From the NCBI GenBank assembly GCA_002878035.1, contig PNIU01000008.1, positions 1-40,560 of the forward strand: a stretch of DNA of 40,560 nucleotides, written 5' to 3'. Source of the DNA: Sulfurihydrogenibium sp. Its GTDB lineage: Bacteria > Aquificota > Aquificia > Aquificales > Hydrogenothermaceae. Below the pieces are notes generated by a model. It was given only the letters and a program-made list of their open reading frames with translations, searched no databases and was not told the origin of the DNA. Positions 16,296 to 25,193 of this stretch are shown in pieces (position 1 is the first letter of the stretch; the number at the start of each line of letters is the position of its first letter). The position numbers and the translations under genes were made by a program.

Positions 16296-19200
16296 TTAAG
16301 CTTCTCTAACTTCTACAAACTTCAGCAGTCTTGGGAAAAATAAAAGTAAAAGTAAAGTTCCTAAGAACATACCACCTACAACTACTACGGCTAAAGGTTT
16401 TTGCACTTGACTACCGACTCCATGGGATACAGCAGCAGGAAATAGTCCAACAGATGCCGTTAAACCAGTTATAAGTATAGACCTAAACTTTTCTCTAATA
16501 GTTTTAACTATAGCTTCTTCCTTTTCTAATCCAGACCTTATAAAGTTAGAGTATGTAGACAACATTATGTTTGCGTTTAAAACAGCTATACCGAGAATTG
16601 ATATAAAACCAACGGAAGCAGAAACACTTATAGGTTCTTTCCAAATAAGCAAAAACAGTAAACCACCGAAGAAAGCATAAAGCGGAGATAGTAATACTAT
16701 AAAAGTATTTTTTATAGAGCCGTTTATAATGAACAAAACTATAACTATCACAAACAACGTAAATCCTATTGATATCTTTAACCTTTGAAAAGCTTGTTGC
16801 ATCTGCTCAAACTGACCTGACCAAGTAATAAAGTATCCTTCTGGAAGTTTTACATCCTTTATGGCATCCTGGGCTTTTGCAACTGTTCCCGCTAAATCTT
16901 TAGACTCGACAGAAAACTTGATAGGTATGTATCTTCTGTAGTTTTCTCTGTAAATAAAAGATGCTCCAGTATCGTAGTATATGTTTGCCACTTTAGAAAT
17001 AGGTATAAAAGAGCCATCTTGAAGTATTATTGGAATGTCTTTAATATCTTCTATACTATCTCTATACTTATCTGGGAATTTTACTACAAGGTCAAAAAAT
17101 TTATCCTCTTCCATTATCTGAGTTACAAACCTTCCGTTTAAAGAAGATTGTATAACGTCTAAAATATCTTCTACGGTTAAGTTATACAAAGATGCTTTTT
17201 CTCTATCAACTTGAATTATTAAGTTTGGCTGACCGAGTTCTTCAAATATACCAACGTCCGTTATCCCCGGAACTTTTTTTATTCTCTCTGCAACTTCGTG
17301 AGCTTTTTGTGTAAGTATGTTTAAATCTGAGCCAAAAATCTTTACTGAGTTTTCTCCTTTTACACCGGACATAGCTTCATCTAAGTTGTCCTGTATATAC
17401 TGTGATAGGTTTATATCAAAGTTTGGAAACTTCTGCCTTATCTTTTCTCTAATCTCTTTTTCTAACTCTTCTTTTGTTATATTTCTGGGCCATTTATCGT
17501 AATCTTTAAGTTTAACGAAGTACTCACTGTTAAAAGGACCTGTAGGGTCTGTGCCATCTTCTGGTCTTCCAACTTGAAACTCTACCTGCTCTACCTCTGG
17601 AAAAGATAAAAATATATCTCTTATTTCCTTTGCATTTTCGTAAGATTTTTTTAGTGAAATAGTGTAAGGGAATATTACCCTTGCGTATATATTACCTTCA
17701 TCCATCTTCGGCAGGAACTGGGCTCCAAGGGATTTAAACAAAATTATAGCTCCAACAAAAACTATCAAAGTAGCAAGTATAGCCATCTTAGAACTAATTT
17801 TTTCTACGACTTTTAAGTATATCCTTTCAAGGATTACAAAAAATTTAAACTTTCTTTCATGGCTATTTTTCAAAAAGATATAGCTTGATGCAAGAAGGTA
17901 AGTAAACGTTAGAACAAGGGCAAAGATAAGAGCGTAGATGTAAGTTTTAGCCATTGGCATGAATATTTGAGATTCTGAGCCTTTCATCGTAAAAAGCGGT
18001 ATAAATGCCAGTAAAATAACTATCATAGAAAACATTATAGGTTTTGATATCTGGTCTATGTTTTCTTTTAGAGCTTGGAAGTGATTTTTACCTTCATCTT
18101 TAAGTCTAAAGTAGTTCTCTATAAAAATCAAAGGAATATCTACTATGATACCAAAGTCTATCGCACCTATAGATAGTAAGTTGGCAGATTCTTTATTTAT
18201 AGCCATAACAGATAGAGTGTAAAGTAGAGATATAGGTATTATAGATGCTACGATTAAAGCAGACCTTACTTCTCCCAAAAATATAAGTATAACAACTAAA
18301 ACTAAAATAATTCCTGTTATGGCTGTTTCAGTTATCTTGTGAATGACCTTATCTATAAGTTCTTGTTTATCGTAGAATGGAATAACTTTCACATCCTTTG
18401 GTAAAACATGGTTGTTTAGATAATCTATCTTTTCGTGAAGGGCTTTTAGGGCTGGTATACTTTTTTCGTTTTTTCGAAGAACAACTACACCCATAACAAT
18501 ATCATCGTTTCTGTTTAATCCTACGTATGCTGTCCTTGGCAGATGGGATATTTGAACGTCTGCTATGTTTTTAACCATTATCGGAATGTTGTTTTTGTAC
18601 CCAACTATAGTATTTTCAATATCAGATACACTTTTAATAAGTCCAATACCTCTTATGTTGTAGTACTGGTCTCCAAACTCTAAAACCTTACCACCAACGT
18701 TTATGTTACTTTTTGAAACTTGGTCTATAACTTGAGATAAAGGTATTTTGTATTCAATCAGTTTTTGTGGATGGACTACTATGGAGTAAGCTTTTACTGC
18801 TCCACCATAACTTGATACGGTAGCAACTCCCGGAACTGTCTGTAGATTTCTGGCAACAATCCAATCTTGTATAGTTCTAAGGTCTATTAAAGACCTGTTG
18901 CCTTTTACTCTGTATCGCATTACTTCTCCGATTGGGCTTGGGTTTATGGAAGGAGATACGTTAGGCGGTAAGTTTACCTGTGAGAGTCTGTTTAAGACTT
19001 CTTGCCTTGCATCTTTGTAAGTTACATCAAAAGAGAATCTACACTTTATATCAGAAAGTCCGTAAAGAGATATGCTGTAGATGTTTTCCAAACCGGGCAT
19101 ACCTGCAAGGGCAACTTCCAAAGGAATGGTTATCTGCTTTTCAACTTCCTCTGCAGACCTACCTTCATAAACTGTAACTATTTCTACTATAGGCGGAGAT

Positions 19201-19325
19201 GGGTCTGGAAAAACTTCTATATTTAGCTGCCTAACTATAAACAAAGAGGAAACTACCAAAATAAAGTTTATCAAAAGTATGGCAACCGCATTTTCTATAA
19301 CAAACCTAAAAATCTTATGCATCAT
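16296..19325 (-). CDS. heavy-metal efflux RND pump (CusA/CzcA type)
   Basis: This inner-membrane pump of 1009 residues is the motor of a tripartite metal exporter. It has the RND plan: a membrane helix at 12-32, a large periplasmic domain, a helix bundle from about 333 to 490, a second periplasmic domain, and a terminal bundle. The heavy-metal (HME) signature DFGIIVD...E is intact, with Asp390, Asp396 and Glu403 as the proton relay. Whether it exports Cu/Ag or Zn/Co/Cd cannot be decided by eye. The start overlaps the adaptor stop (ATGATG over TGA), and the gene order is outer-membrane factor, adaptor, pump. Confidence 0.93.
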   Translation of the reverse strand: MMHKIFRFVIENAVAILLINFILVVSSLFIVRQLNIEVFPDPSPPIVEIVTVYEGRSAEEVEKQITIPLEVALAGMPGLENIYSISLYGLSDIKCRFSFDVTYKDARQEVLNRLSQVNLPPNVSPSINPSPIGEVMRYRVKGNRSLIDLRTIQDWIVARNLQTVPGVATVSSYGGAVKAYSIVVHPQKLIEYKIPLSQVIDQVSKSNINVGGKVLEFGDQYYNIRGIGLIKSVSDIENTIVGYKNNIPIMVKNIADVQISHLPRTAYVGLNRNDDIVMGVVVLRKNEKSIPALKALHEKIDYLNNHVLPKDVKVIPFYDKQELIDKVIHKITETAITGIILVLVVILIFLGEVRSALIVASIIPISLLYTLSVMAINKESANLLSIGAIDFGIIVDIPLIFIENYFRLKDEGKNHFQALKENIDQISKPIMFSMIVILLAFIPLFTMKGSESQIFMPMAKTYIYALIFALVLTFTYLLASSYIFLKNSHERKFKFFVILERIYLKVVEKISSKMAILATLIVFVGAIILFKSLGAQFLPKMDEGNIYARVIFPYTISLKKSYENAKEIRDIFLSFPEVEQVEFQVGRPEDGTDPTGPFNSEYFVKLKDYDKWPRNITKEELEKEIREKIRQKFPNFDINLSQYIQDNLDEAMSGVKGENSVKIFGSDLNILTQKAHEVAERIKKVPGITDVGIFEELGQPNLIIQVDREKASLYNLTVEDILDVIQSSLNGRFVTQIMEEDKFFDLVVKFPDKYRDSIEDIKDIPIILQDGSFIPISKVANIYYDTGASFIYRENYRRYIPIKFSVESKDLAGTVAKAQDAIKDVKLPEGYFITWSGQFEQMQQAFQRLKISIGFTLFVIVIVLFIINGSIKNTFIVLLSPLYAFFGGLLFLLIWKEPISVSASVGFISILGIAVLNANIMLSTYSNFIRSGLEKEEAIVKTIREKFRSILITGLTASVGLFPAAVSHGVGSQVQKPLAVVVVGGMFLGTLLLLLFFPRLLKFVEVREA

Positions 19326-20362
19326 TCACCCTCAATGTTGATTGCATTAAGAACAACTTTATCATCTTTACTTATTCCGTTTACAATAGCATAGTTGTTA
19401 TCTTCAGAATCACCGATAACATCAATCTCTTTCTTTACTAACTTGTTATCTTTCAGTAAGTAAACGAAAAACTTGTTATCTTTAAAGATGATTGCGTTTT
19501 TTGGAATTGATAGGTAGCCATCAAAAAGTTTGCTAACTTTTATACTTACAAACATATTTGCTTTTAAATTTTCTGTAGTGGAAGGTTTTATGTAAATTTT
19601 TACGGTTTTTGTGTCTGGGTCTAAAACGTCAGATATGTAAAACACTTTTCCAGTTATAGTAGTTTTATCATCTAAGATTATGTCTACTGTATCGTTGTTT
19701 GAGAAAAATTTAGAGTCTTTTTCGTAAACGTTTGCAACAACTATAAACTTTCTTTTATCTGCTATCTTGATGATAGGTTGGGAAGAGTCTGCCTGAACGC
19801 GCGAACCTATGCTTGTATCTATCTCGTAGATTACACCATCTATCGGAGATTTAAGGTAAAAGTCGCTGAAATTTTTTACATTTAAAAGTCTTTGTTTTTC
19901 TTCTATACCTTTTAACGTATACTCAAGCTGTTTTACGTTCATTTCTGAAGCTATAAGGTCATTTTTTGATATAGCTCCAACTTCATAAAGACTTTTATTA
20001 AGTTCGTAAATTCTCTTTGCTTCCTGTAGCTGTGCTTTCACAGAAAGGTAGTTACTCTGAATATCTGGTATATCTAAGGCTTTTATCTTTAAGAGAGTTG
20101 TTCCTTTGCTTACGTTATCACCAACCTTTACGTATATCGCATCAATCTGACCGTTTATAGGTGGACTTAAGTTTACAACACCATCTGGAGTAAAAGAAAC
20201 GTTGGCAGGAAAAATCTTTAAAACTTTAGAGTACTGGGTAGAAGGTGATACAGTTTGGTAAGTAACTGTGTTAGGTTCTGAAGGTTTAGCCGTTTCTTTA
20301 TTTTCATTACAGGAAAAGATTAGAAAAGCCAAAGCTGTTTGAATTAAAACTATCTTTCTCAT
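19322..20362 (-). CDS. RND periplasmic adaptor lipoprotein (CusB/CzcB-like)
   Basis: This membrane-fusion protein would bridge the pump at 16296-19325 and the outer-membrane factor at 20362-21567. It has a lipoprotein signal with lipobox LIFSC, so Cys18 is the expected lipid anchor. The biotinyl-lipoyl half-motifs flank a helical hairpin (about 85-160): INGQIDAIYVKVGDNVSKGTTLLKI before it and LKSPIDGVIYEIDTSIGSRV after it. A beta-barrel and membrane-proximal domain follow. The length is 346. No His/Met-rich N-terminal metal site was seen. It overlaps both neighbours (one and four bases), so the three proteins are made together. Confidence 0.9.
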   Translation of the reverse strand: MRKIVLIQTALAFLIFSCNENKETAKPSEPNTVTYQTVSPSTQYSKVLKIFPANVSFTPDGVVNLSPPINGQIDAIYVKVGDNVSKGTTLLKIKALDIPDIQSNYLSVKAQLQEAKRIYELNKSLYEVGAISKNDLIASEMNVKQLEYTLKGIEEKQRLLNVKNFSDFYLKSPIDGVIYEIDTSIGSRVQADSSQPIIKIADKRKFIVVANVYEKDSKFFSNNDTVDIILDDKTTITGKVFYISDVLDPDTKTVKIYIKPSTTENLKANMFVSIKVSKLFDGYLSIPKNAIIFKDNKFFVYLLKDNKLVKKEIDVIGDSEDNNYAIVNGISKDDKVVLNAINIEGE

Positions 20363-21567
20363 CAGTAGTCTCCCGTTGCTAATTTTAGTTGATACAAGAC
20401 AGTGTAATAATCAATTTTTGCTTGAGTGTAGCTTTTTTGAAATTCTCTAAAAAGTTTGTAAGTATCAAGTAGTGTTAAAACGTTTATACCTCTAAGGGCA
20501 AAAGCTTTTTCAGTGTTTTCTTTTAGTTTCTTTACATCTTCATACTTAGATTTATACTCATTCATTATACTTTCTTTTGATTTTAAGGAATAGTAAAGCT
20601 GTCTTATTTCTGTTTTTACCTGCTCGATGGTTTTCTCGTAAAGGATTTTGGATTGGATTAAGTTTATCTTTGATTTTAAAATCTCACCTTGGTTTCTGTC
20701 AAAAATTGGTATAGGAACACTAAAACCAACTCCCAAAAACTGGTATTTTTCTGCTACTCCATCAAATTCTAAACCTACCGTAACGTTAGGTATTGCCATA
20801 GCTTTGTTTAAATCAACTTGCAGTTGAGACGCTTCAACGTTAACCTTACTACTTTTAACATCGTACCTTTTTTCAATGGCTTTCTCTATCAAAGAATCTA
20901 TATCTTCAAACTGCTGGTTGTAGGAAAACAGACTTTCTGAATTTATATCATCAAAATCTGACTTTATAAGAAACTTTAAGTACTCTTTATCTTTGTTGTA
21001 AGACTCTAAGTTGCTGTAGTAATCTTTTTGGTAATCTATCAGACTAAGTTTAAGCTTTTCGTAATCTAAAGCTGGTAAAAATCCTTTTTCATACTGTATT
21101 TTTGCTATTTCTAAAACTTTTTGAAAATCTTCCAAATTTTTCTTTGAGTTTTCAAGCTGAAGTTTATCGTATAGCAGTTGAGTGTAAGCACTAAGATAAG
21201 TGTTTATGTAATCTTTAAGAGATGATTTAAAGTTTAGCTGAGTATACTGTAGAAGTTTTTCTGCAAGTTTTATTCTTATACTTCTTTTGTTTGCCGTTTC
21301 AATCTCTTGGTCTATACGAAAGGAGTTTTGAGTGTTTGAACGGTCTGAAAAATTACGTATGTTGTAGTAAGTAAAGTTTGCCGTAAAGACTGGATTTGGT
21401 CTTAGTTTTGCTGTGATTATATCGGCTTTTGCTTTTTCTATCTCATTTTTTTGGACTAATATATCGTAGTTGTTGTTTATAAATGTGTTTAAACCTTCTT
21501 CAAATGTTAGCGTTTGTCCGAAGGTAAAAGAAGAGTAAATCAAAAACCCCAAAACGTATTTCTTCAT
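20362..21567 (-). CDS. TolC-family outer-membrane efflux protein (CusC/CzcC-like)
   Basis: This is the outer-membrane channel of the metal efflux system. The 401 residues have a signal peptide (about 1-17) and two long coiled-coil repeats, each with ...A.......L........ heptad-like helices, the usual TolC/OEP pattern. It is short, as CzcC-type proteins are. It is the first gene of the operon; its TGA shares one base with the adaptor's ATG. The ATG is preceded by AGGGG. The gap in front contains TATAAT at 21606-21601 and a tandem TGTAAT/TTTAAT repeat. Confidence 0.88.
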   Translation of the reverse strand: MKKYVLGFLIYSSFTFGQTLTFEEGLNTFINNNYDILVQKNEIEKAKADIITAKLRPNPVFTANFTYYNIRNFSDRSNTQNSFRIDQEIETANKRSIRIKLAEKLLQYTQLNFKSSLKDYINTYLSAYTQLLYDKLQLENSKKNLEDFQKVLEIAKIQYEKGFLPALDYEKLKLSLIDYQKDYYSNLESYNKDKEYLKFLIKSDFDDINSESLFSYNQQFEDIDSLIEKAIEKRYDVKSSKVNVEASQLQVDLNKAMAIPNVTVGLEFDGVAEKYQFLGVGFSVPIPIFDRNQGEILKSKINLIQSKILYEKTIEQVKTEIRQLYYSLKSKESIMNEYKSKYEDVKKLKENTEKAFALRGINVLTLLDTYKLFREFQKSYTQAKIDYYTVLYQLKLATGDY

Positions 21568-21600
21568 ACATAACCCCTATTACAGAAAACTTAACTAAAG

Positions 21601-21633
21601 ATTATACAAAAGAAAAATTAAAAGAAAATTACA
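21601..21633 (-). promoter_or_regulatory. promoter with tandem 11-bp repeat before the CusCBA-like operon
   Basis: Minus strand: TGTAAT (21633-21628), five bases, TTTAAT (21622-21617), ten bases, then -10 TATAAT (21606-21601) followed by CTTTAG. The repeat takes the place of a -35 element, as is usual where an OmpR-family activator recruits polymerase. The same layout precedes the operon starting at 38508. Confidence 0.45.
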
Positions 21634-21639
21634 AAAATT

Positions 21640-22083
21640 TTAATCTTGATTTTTGTCTTTCGAGATAAGAGAGATTATTTGAGATTTTGATATCAGTGAG
21701 TTTGCAATGGAATTTTTTTCTTTGAGATTCTGTAAAAGTAGTAAGGTTGCTACAAAAACCATTATCCCCAAAAATCCACCCAAAACCCTATCTCCAATCT
21801 TTACTTTACGATGTTTGTATACAAACATCTTTAAAAACTTTTCCATTATTATAAAAAACCCTATAACTAACAAAACTATAACCACAAACGATAAAAAGTT
21901 AACTATAACAGGATTACCGTTGAAAAAGTTAGACAAAACAGAGCTAAAAGGTTTGTAAAACAAAGAACCTAAGAAGACACCACCCAAAAATCCCAAAAAT
22001 TTAAAAAAAAGATTTATAAAACCCCTATAAATACCCAGTAGAAAAAAGTATAAAAAAGCCAAAATAAGGATTAAGTCAATCAT
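21640..22083 (-). CDS. CvpA-like membrane protein
   Basis: The 147-residue protein has four predicted membrane helices and the CvpA N-terminus IDLILILAFLYFFLLGIYRGFINLFFKFLGFLGG. CvpA-family proteins are needed for colicin V release in E. coli and for envelope stress tolerance elsewhere; their molecular function is not established. A short charged tail (about 122-147) would be cytoplasmic. It follows yqeY by 15 bases and is the last gene of the rpsU-yqeY-cvpA set. Another 72 bases separate it from the metal efflux operon, which reads in the same direction. Confidence 0.8.
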   Translation of the reverse strand: MIDLILILAFLYFFLLGIYRGFINLFFKFLGFLGGVFLGSLFYKPFSSVLSNFFNGNPVIVNFLSFVVIVLLVIGFFIIMEKFLKMFVYKHRKVKIGDRVLGGFLGIMVFVATLLLLQNLKEKNSIANSLISKSQIISLISKDKNQD

Positions 22084-22098
22084 AACAAACTTTCGGAA

Positions 22099-22545
22099 CT
22101 AACTTAACTTTTCTTTAACTATCCTACTTACAACGGAACCTTCAGCCCTTCCCTTTACTTTATCCATTACTGCTTTCATAACTTTACCCATATCTTTAAC
22201 GGAAGAAGCCCCTACCTCTTTTATAGTTTCTTCAACTATCTTTGTAAGCTCATCTTCCGATAGAGGTTGAGGTAAAAATTCTTGAACAACTTCTATTTCT
22301 TTTAGCTCTTTATTAGCTAAATCTTCCCTACCTGCTTTAGCATATTGCTCGTAAGCTTCCTTTCTCTGCTTTACGTATTTTTGCAGTATGGCTATAATTT
22401 CTTCGTCTGTTAACTCTTTTTTTGAATCTATCTGAACTTTTTTAATCTCGGATATAAGCATTCTGATAGTTGATAGTCTATCTTTATCGCCGCTTTTCAT
22501 AGCGGCTTTCATCTCTTCTTGAAGCCTTTTGAAAAGCTCCGCCAT
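22099..22545 (-). CDS. yqeY: GatB/YqeY domain protein
   Basis: The 148 residues match YqeY, the free-standing form of the C-terminal tRNA-binding domain of GatB. It begins with LFKRLQEEMKAAMKSGDKDRLSTIRML, followed by EEIIAILQKYVKQRKEAYEQY and EFLPQPLSEDE; the end has DMGKVMKAVM and GRAEGSVVSRIVKEKL. These are all hallmark segments. The cellular role is not proven. It starts one base after the rpsU stop, a common arrangement, and probably depends on rpsU for translation. AAGGG in the end of rpsU is the only ribosome site. Confidence 0.93.
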   Translation of the reverse strand: MAELFKRLQEEMKAAMKSGDKDRLSTIRMLISEIKKVQIDSKKELTDEEIIAILQKYVKQRKEAYEQYAKAGREDLANKELKEIEVVQEFLPQPLSEDELTKIVEETIKEVGASSVKDMGKVMKAVMDKVKGRAEGSVVSRIVKEKLS

Positions 22546-22546
22546 A

Positions 22547-22741
22547 TTATAACAACCCTTTTTTCTTTAGTGCTTTTATTAATCTTTTTCTTGCTGCTCT
22601 TTCTTTTCTCTTTCTTTTAACAGAAGGTTTTTCGTAAAACTCCTTTCTTTTATACTCAGTTAGTATACCTTCTTTCTCAACTATCTTTTTAAACTTCTTT
22701 AGAGCCTTCTCAAAATCTCCTTCTACGTAAACCGTCGCCAT
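22547..22741 (-). CDS. rpsU: small ribosomal subunit protein bS21
   Basis: The 64-residue, strongly basic protein is S21: it begins with [19 protein letters not shown], contains [17 protein letters not shown], and ends in a run of Lys and Arg. S21 sits near the anti-Shine-Dalgarno end of 16S rRNA and helps initiation. AGGAGG (22758-22753) lies 11 bases before the ATG, a somewhat long spacing. A promoter facing this gene shares its -35 with the ilvE promoter. In many bacteria rpsU is followed by dnaG and rpoD; here it is followed by yqeY and cvpA. Confidence 0.95.
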   Translation of the reverse strand: MATVYVEGDFEKALKKFKKIVEKEGILTEYKRKEFYEKPSVKRKRKERAARKRLIKALKKKGLL

Positions 22742-22779
22742 TAACCGTTATACCTCCTAAAATTTAATTAATCTTAATT

Positions 22780-22809
22780 ATTTTAACACTAATCAAAAAT
22801 AAATTGCAA
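22780..22809 (-). promoter_or_regulatory. rpsU promoter sharing its -35 with ilvE
   Basis: Minus strand: TTGCAA (22809-22804), 18 bases, TAAAAT (22785-22780) preceded by TGT, an extended -10. Start point near 22773, giving a leader of about 30 bases. TTGCAA is its own reverse complement and serves the opposite promoter too. Confidence 0.5.
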
Positions 22810-22833
22810 CCACAATATTAAAAATGTTAAAAT
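22804..22833 (+). promoter_or_regulatory. ilvE promoter sharing its -35 with rpsU
   Basis: Plus strand: TTGCAA (22804-22809), 18 bases, TAAAAT (22828-22833) preceded by TGT. Start point near 22840, then AGGAGG shortly before the ilvE ATG at 22862. It mirrors the rpsU promoter exactly about the centre of TTGCAA. Confidence 0.5.
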
Positions 22834-22861
22834 TTTTAACCAAAATCTTAGGAGGAAGTAT

Positions 22862-23770
22862 ATGGCTATAGTTTATTTTGAAAACAAGTTTGTAAACGAG
22901 GAAGATGCAAAGATAAGTATCAAAACTAACTCTTTTCATTACGGAACGGCAGTTTTTGAAGGTATAAGAGCTTACTACAATAAAGAAAACGACACTATGT
23001 ATGGACTTTTCTTCAAAGAGCATTATCAAAGGCTTTTTAAAAATATGAGAATACTAAATATGGAAATAGAAGAAAGTATAGATGATTTAGTTGAAATCAC
23101 TAAAGAATTGATAAAAAGAAATAACCACAAAGAAGATGTTTATATAAGGCCTATCGTTTACTACTCTGATTTAGCAATCGGTCCAAAGCTTATAGGTTAC
23201 ACTGCTAAAATTGCTATTTATACACTTCCACTTGGAGATTACATAGACACAAGCAAAGGTATAAAAGCAAAAGTTTCATCTTGGGTAAGGTTAAACGATA
23301 ATATGATTCCACCAAGATTAAAAGTAACTGGAGCTTACGTCAACAGTGCTTTGGCAAAAACGGAAGCTTTACTTTCTGGAGCTGAAGAAGCGATAGTCTT
23401 AAACAAAGATGGTTTCGTCTCGGAAGGTAGCGCTGAAAACATATTTATAGTAAGGGATGGAAAGCTTATAACTCCAGCTGTAAGCGATGATATCCTTGAA
23501 GGTATAACCAGAAAAGCCGTTATGGATATAGCCACAGATTTAGGAATACCAGTTATAGAGAGAAGTATATCCAGAACAGAACTCTACGTAGCAGATGAAG
23601 TGTTTTTCTGCGGAACAGGAGCCCAGATATCACCAGTTATTGAAATAGATAACATAAAGATAGGTAACGGAACAGTTGGAGAGATTACTAAGAAGATAAA
23701 AGATGTATACTTCGATGCAGTTAGAGGTAAGGTTGAAAAGTATAGAAGCTGGGTAGTTGAGATAAAGTGA
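22862..23770 (+). CDS. ilvE: branched-chain amino acid aminotransferase
   Basis: IlvE performs the last step of leucine, isoleucine and valine synthesis with glutamate as amino donor. The class IV aminotransferase fold shows FHYGTAVFEGIRAY at the N-terminus, the PLP lysine Lys154 in PPRLKVTGAYVNS, SEGSAENIF, and the C-terminal segment FFCGTGAQISPV. The length of 302 is normal. AGGAGG stands just before the ATG. The gene is transcribed divergently from rpsU and starts a three-gene plus-strand unit with two unknown genes; its TGA overlaps the GTG of the next gene. leuA, of the same pathway, lies 7 kb away. Confidence 0.95.
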   Translation: MAIVYFENKFVNEEDAKISIKTNSFHYGTAVFEGIRAYYNKENDTMYGLFFKEHYQRLFKNMRILNMEIEESIDDLVEITKELIKRNNHKEDVYIRPIVYYSDLAIGPKLIGYTAKIAIYTLPLGDYIDTSKGIKAKVSSWVRLNDNMIPPRLKVTGAYVNSALAKTEALLSGAEEAIVLNKDGFVSEGSAENIFIVRDGKLITPAVSDDILEGITRKAVMDIATDLGIPVIERSISRTELYVADEVFFCGTGAQISPVIEIDNIKIGNGTVGEITKKIKDVYFDAVRGKVEKYRSWVVEIK

Positions 23771-24345
23771 AAGAGTTTTTAGAAGTTTTTGAAAAAGACG
23801 TAAAATTTATTCAAGCTGATAAAGAAGTCTTTTACACTGATATAGGATACGGAGAGAAGTTTGTGACAATTTCTCTCTCCGTTTTTGACCAAGAAAGTCT
23901 GATTTTCTACTCTTCATTACAAGCTTTAAAAGAAATAATAAAAAGGTTTTTAAACATAAAAACACCAAAAGGTTTCAGAACCAGAGTTTTCATCTATAGA
24001 AGAGAAAAGTTTGAAAACTTTATAAACGCCTATCAATCTATAAACCTACAAAACATAATTTACAATATCAACATAGATTATGCCGGAACTGGAAGTAATA
24101 CGATAGGTATTTACAAAATGGAAGAAGACGACATAAAAAAAGTTATAAAAAGTATTGAAATAACCGACACCTCTATATCACTAATAAACATCAAAGAACC
24201 TTTAACTCCAAATTTAAAAAGTTTGGTCTTTTTGAAAGATGAAAATAACCTTCTGATTGAGAAACTGGATAAAAACTACTATGACAGTTATCTAATAAAC
24301 AAATGTGTAGTGTTTTTAACTAACTTCTTAAACAAGGTTATATAA
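23767..24345 (+). CDS. 192-residue protein of unknown function
   Basis: I do not recognise this protein. It starts with GTG overlapping the ilvE stop (GTGA), so translation depends on ilvE. It looks soluble: no signal peptide or membrane segment, many Lys, Glu, Asn and Ile, with alternating strands and helices. A stretch near 100-118, IDYAGTGSNTIGIYKM, is glycine-rich but does not match a nucleotide-binding motif I know. The C-terminus ends in a hydrophobic helix (NKCVVFLTNFLNKVI). The TAA shares one base with the start of the membrane protein gene that follows, so the pair is likely to act together. Confidence 0.75.
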   Translation: MKEFLEVFEKDVKFIQADKEVFYTDIGYGEKFVTISLSVFDQESLIFYSSLQALKEIIKRFLNIKTPKGFRTRVFIYRREKFENFINAYQSINLQNIIYNINIDYAGTGSNTIGIYKMEEDDIKKVIKSIEITDTSISLINIKEPLTPNLKSLVFLKDENNLLIEKLDKNYYDSYLINKCVVFLTNFLNKVI

Positions 24346-25193
24346 TGTTAGAAAATATAAACATTATTACAAAAATTTTAATTTCTCTTACACTTTTAGC
24401 TTATGTTTATTTTTTTGATTACGATTACAAAAAACCTCTTGTTGCTTTAATATTTGCCTACATTGTTGGTTCTTTTATACTAAATCCCATCTTAAAAAAC
24501 AGAATTTTAAAATTTTTCATCTATCTTTTGGATTTAGTAATGTTAAGCTACTTTTCATACGCTACTGGCAACAGTTACTTTTCTTTGTTTTACTTTCTTT
24601 TGATATTGCCAGAAAAAAACATAAAGGATTACATAATACTATCTCTTATTTCAATACCAACTATAGCTTATAACTTTTATCAGACAAACTTTTACGACTT
24701 TACTTACGTTGCCTTAGCTTTAGGTATAACACTATTTGGTATTAAGAACATTATCTTTAGTAAGAATTTAGAAGAAACGGTTGAAAGTTATGTATCAAAA
24801 ACTAAGGAAAGTTTTATAAATTATCTAAGATGCAAATCAAAGTCTGAGTTTTACCGTAAGTTTTACGATGTTTCAACAACGGTAAACCTATTTAAAAAAG
24901 GTAAAGTATCTCCGGAATACTTTGGAAGTTTTTTGTATAAGAATCTTAACGTAGACTGTGTTTTAATCTACGACAAACAATCTCAGGAGTGTTATACTTA
25001 CGGTTGCAAATATGAGTGTCAAGATATTTTTAATGAAAACCTTGAAGAAAAGATTTATATAAATGAATCAATTAACAACAAAACAGAAAATAAATACATC
25101 TTAGTAAAGTTTTTTGATGATTATATACTGCTTTTAATGTATAAAGAGTATATTTTAGATGAAGACGAGATTATTAATCTGATTGTGAGATAA
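24345..25193 (+). CDS. multi-pass membrane protein with cytoplasmic tail, unknown
   Basis: I do not recognise this 282-residue protein. Five to six hydrophobic helices occupy about residues 8-145. A helical linker follows (about 148-180), then a soluble region (about 185-282) containing a Cys-x-x-x-x-x-Cys-x-x-x-Cys group in ECYTYGCKYEC. The layout resembles the sensing half of a membrane histidine kinase or cyclase with a degenerate GAF-like domain, but no catalytic output domain follows. The gene overlaps the preceding gene by one base. Its last 20 bases overlap the end of dnaA on the other strand. Confidence 0.75.
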   Translation: MLENINIITKILISLTLLAYVYFFDYDYKKPLVALIFAYIVGSFILNPILKNRILKFFIYLLDLVMLSYFSYATGNSYFSLFYFLLILPEKNIKDYIILSLISIPTIAYNFYQTNFYDFTYVALALGITLFGIKNIIFSKNLEETVESYVSKTKESFINYLRCKSKSEFYRKFYDVSTTVNLFKKGKVSPEYFGSFLYKNLNVDCVLIYDKQSQECYTYGCKYECQDIFNENLEEKIYINESINNKTENKYILVKFFDDYILLLMYKEYILDEDEIINLIVR

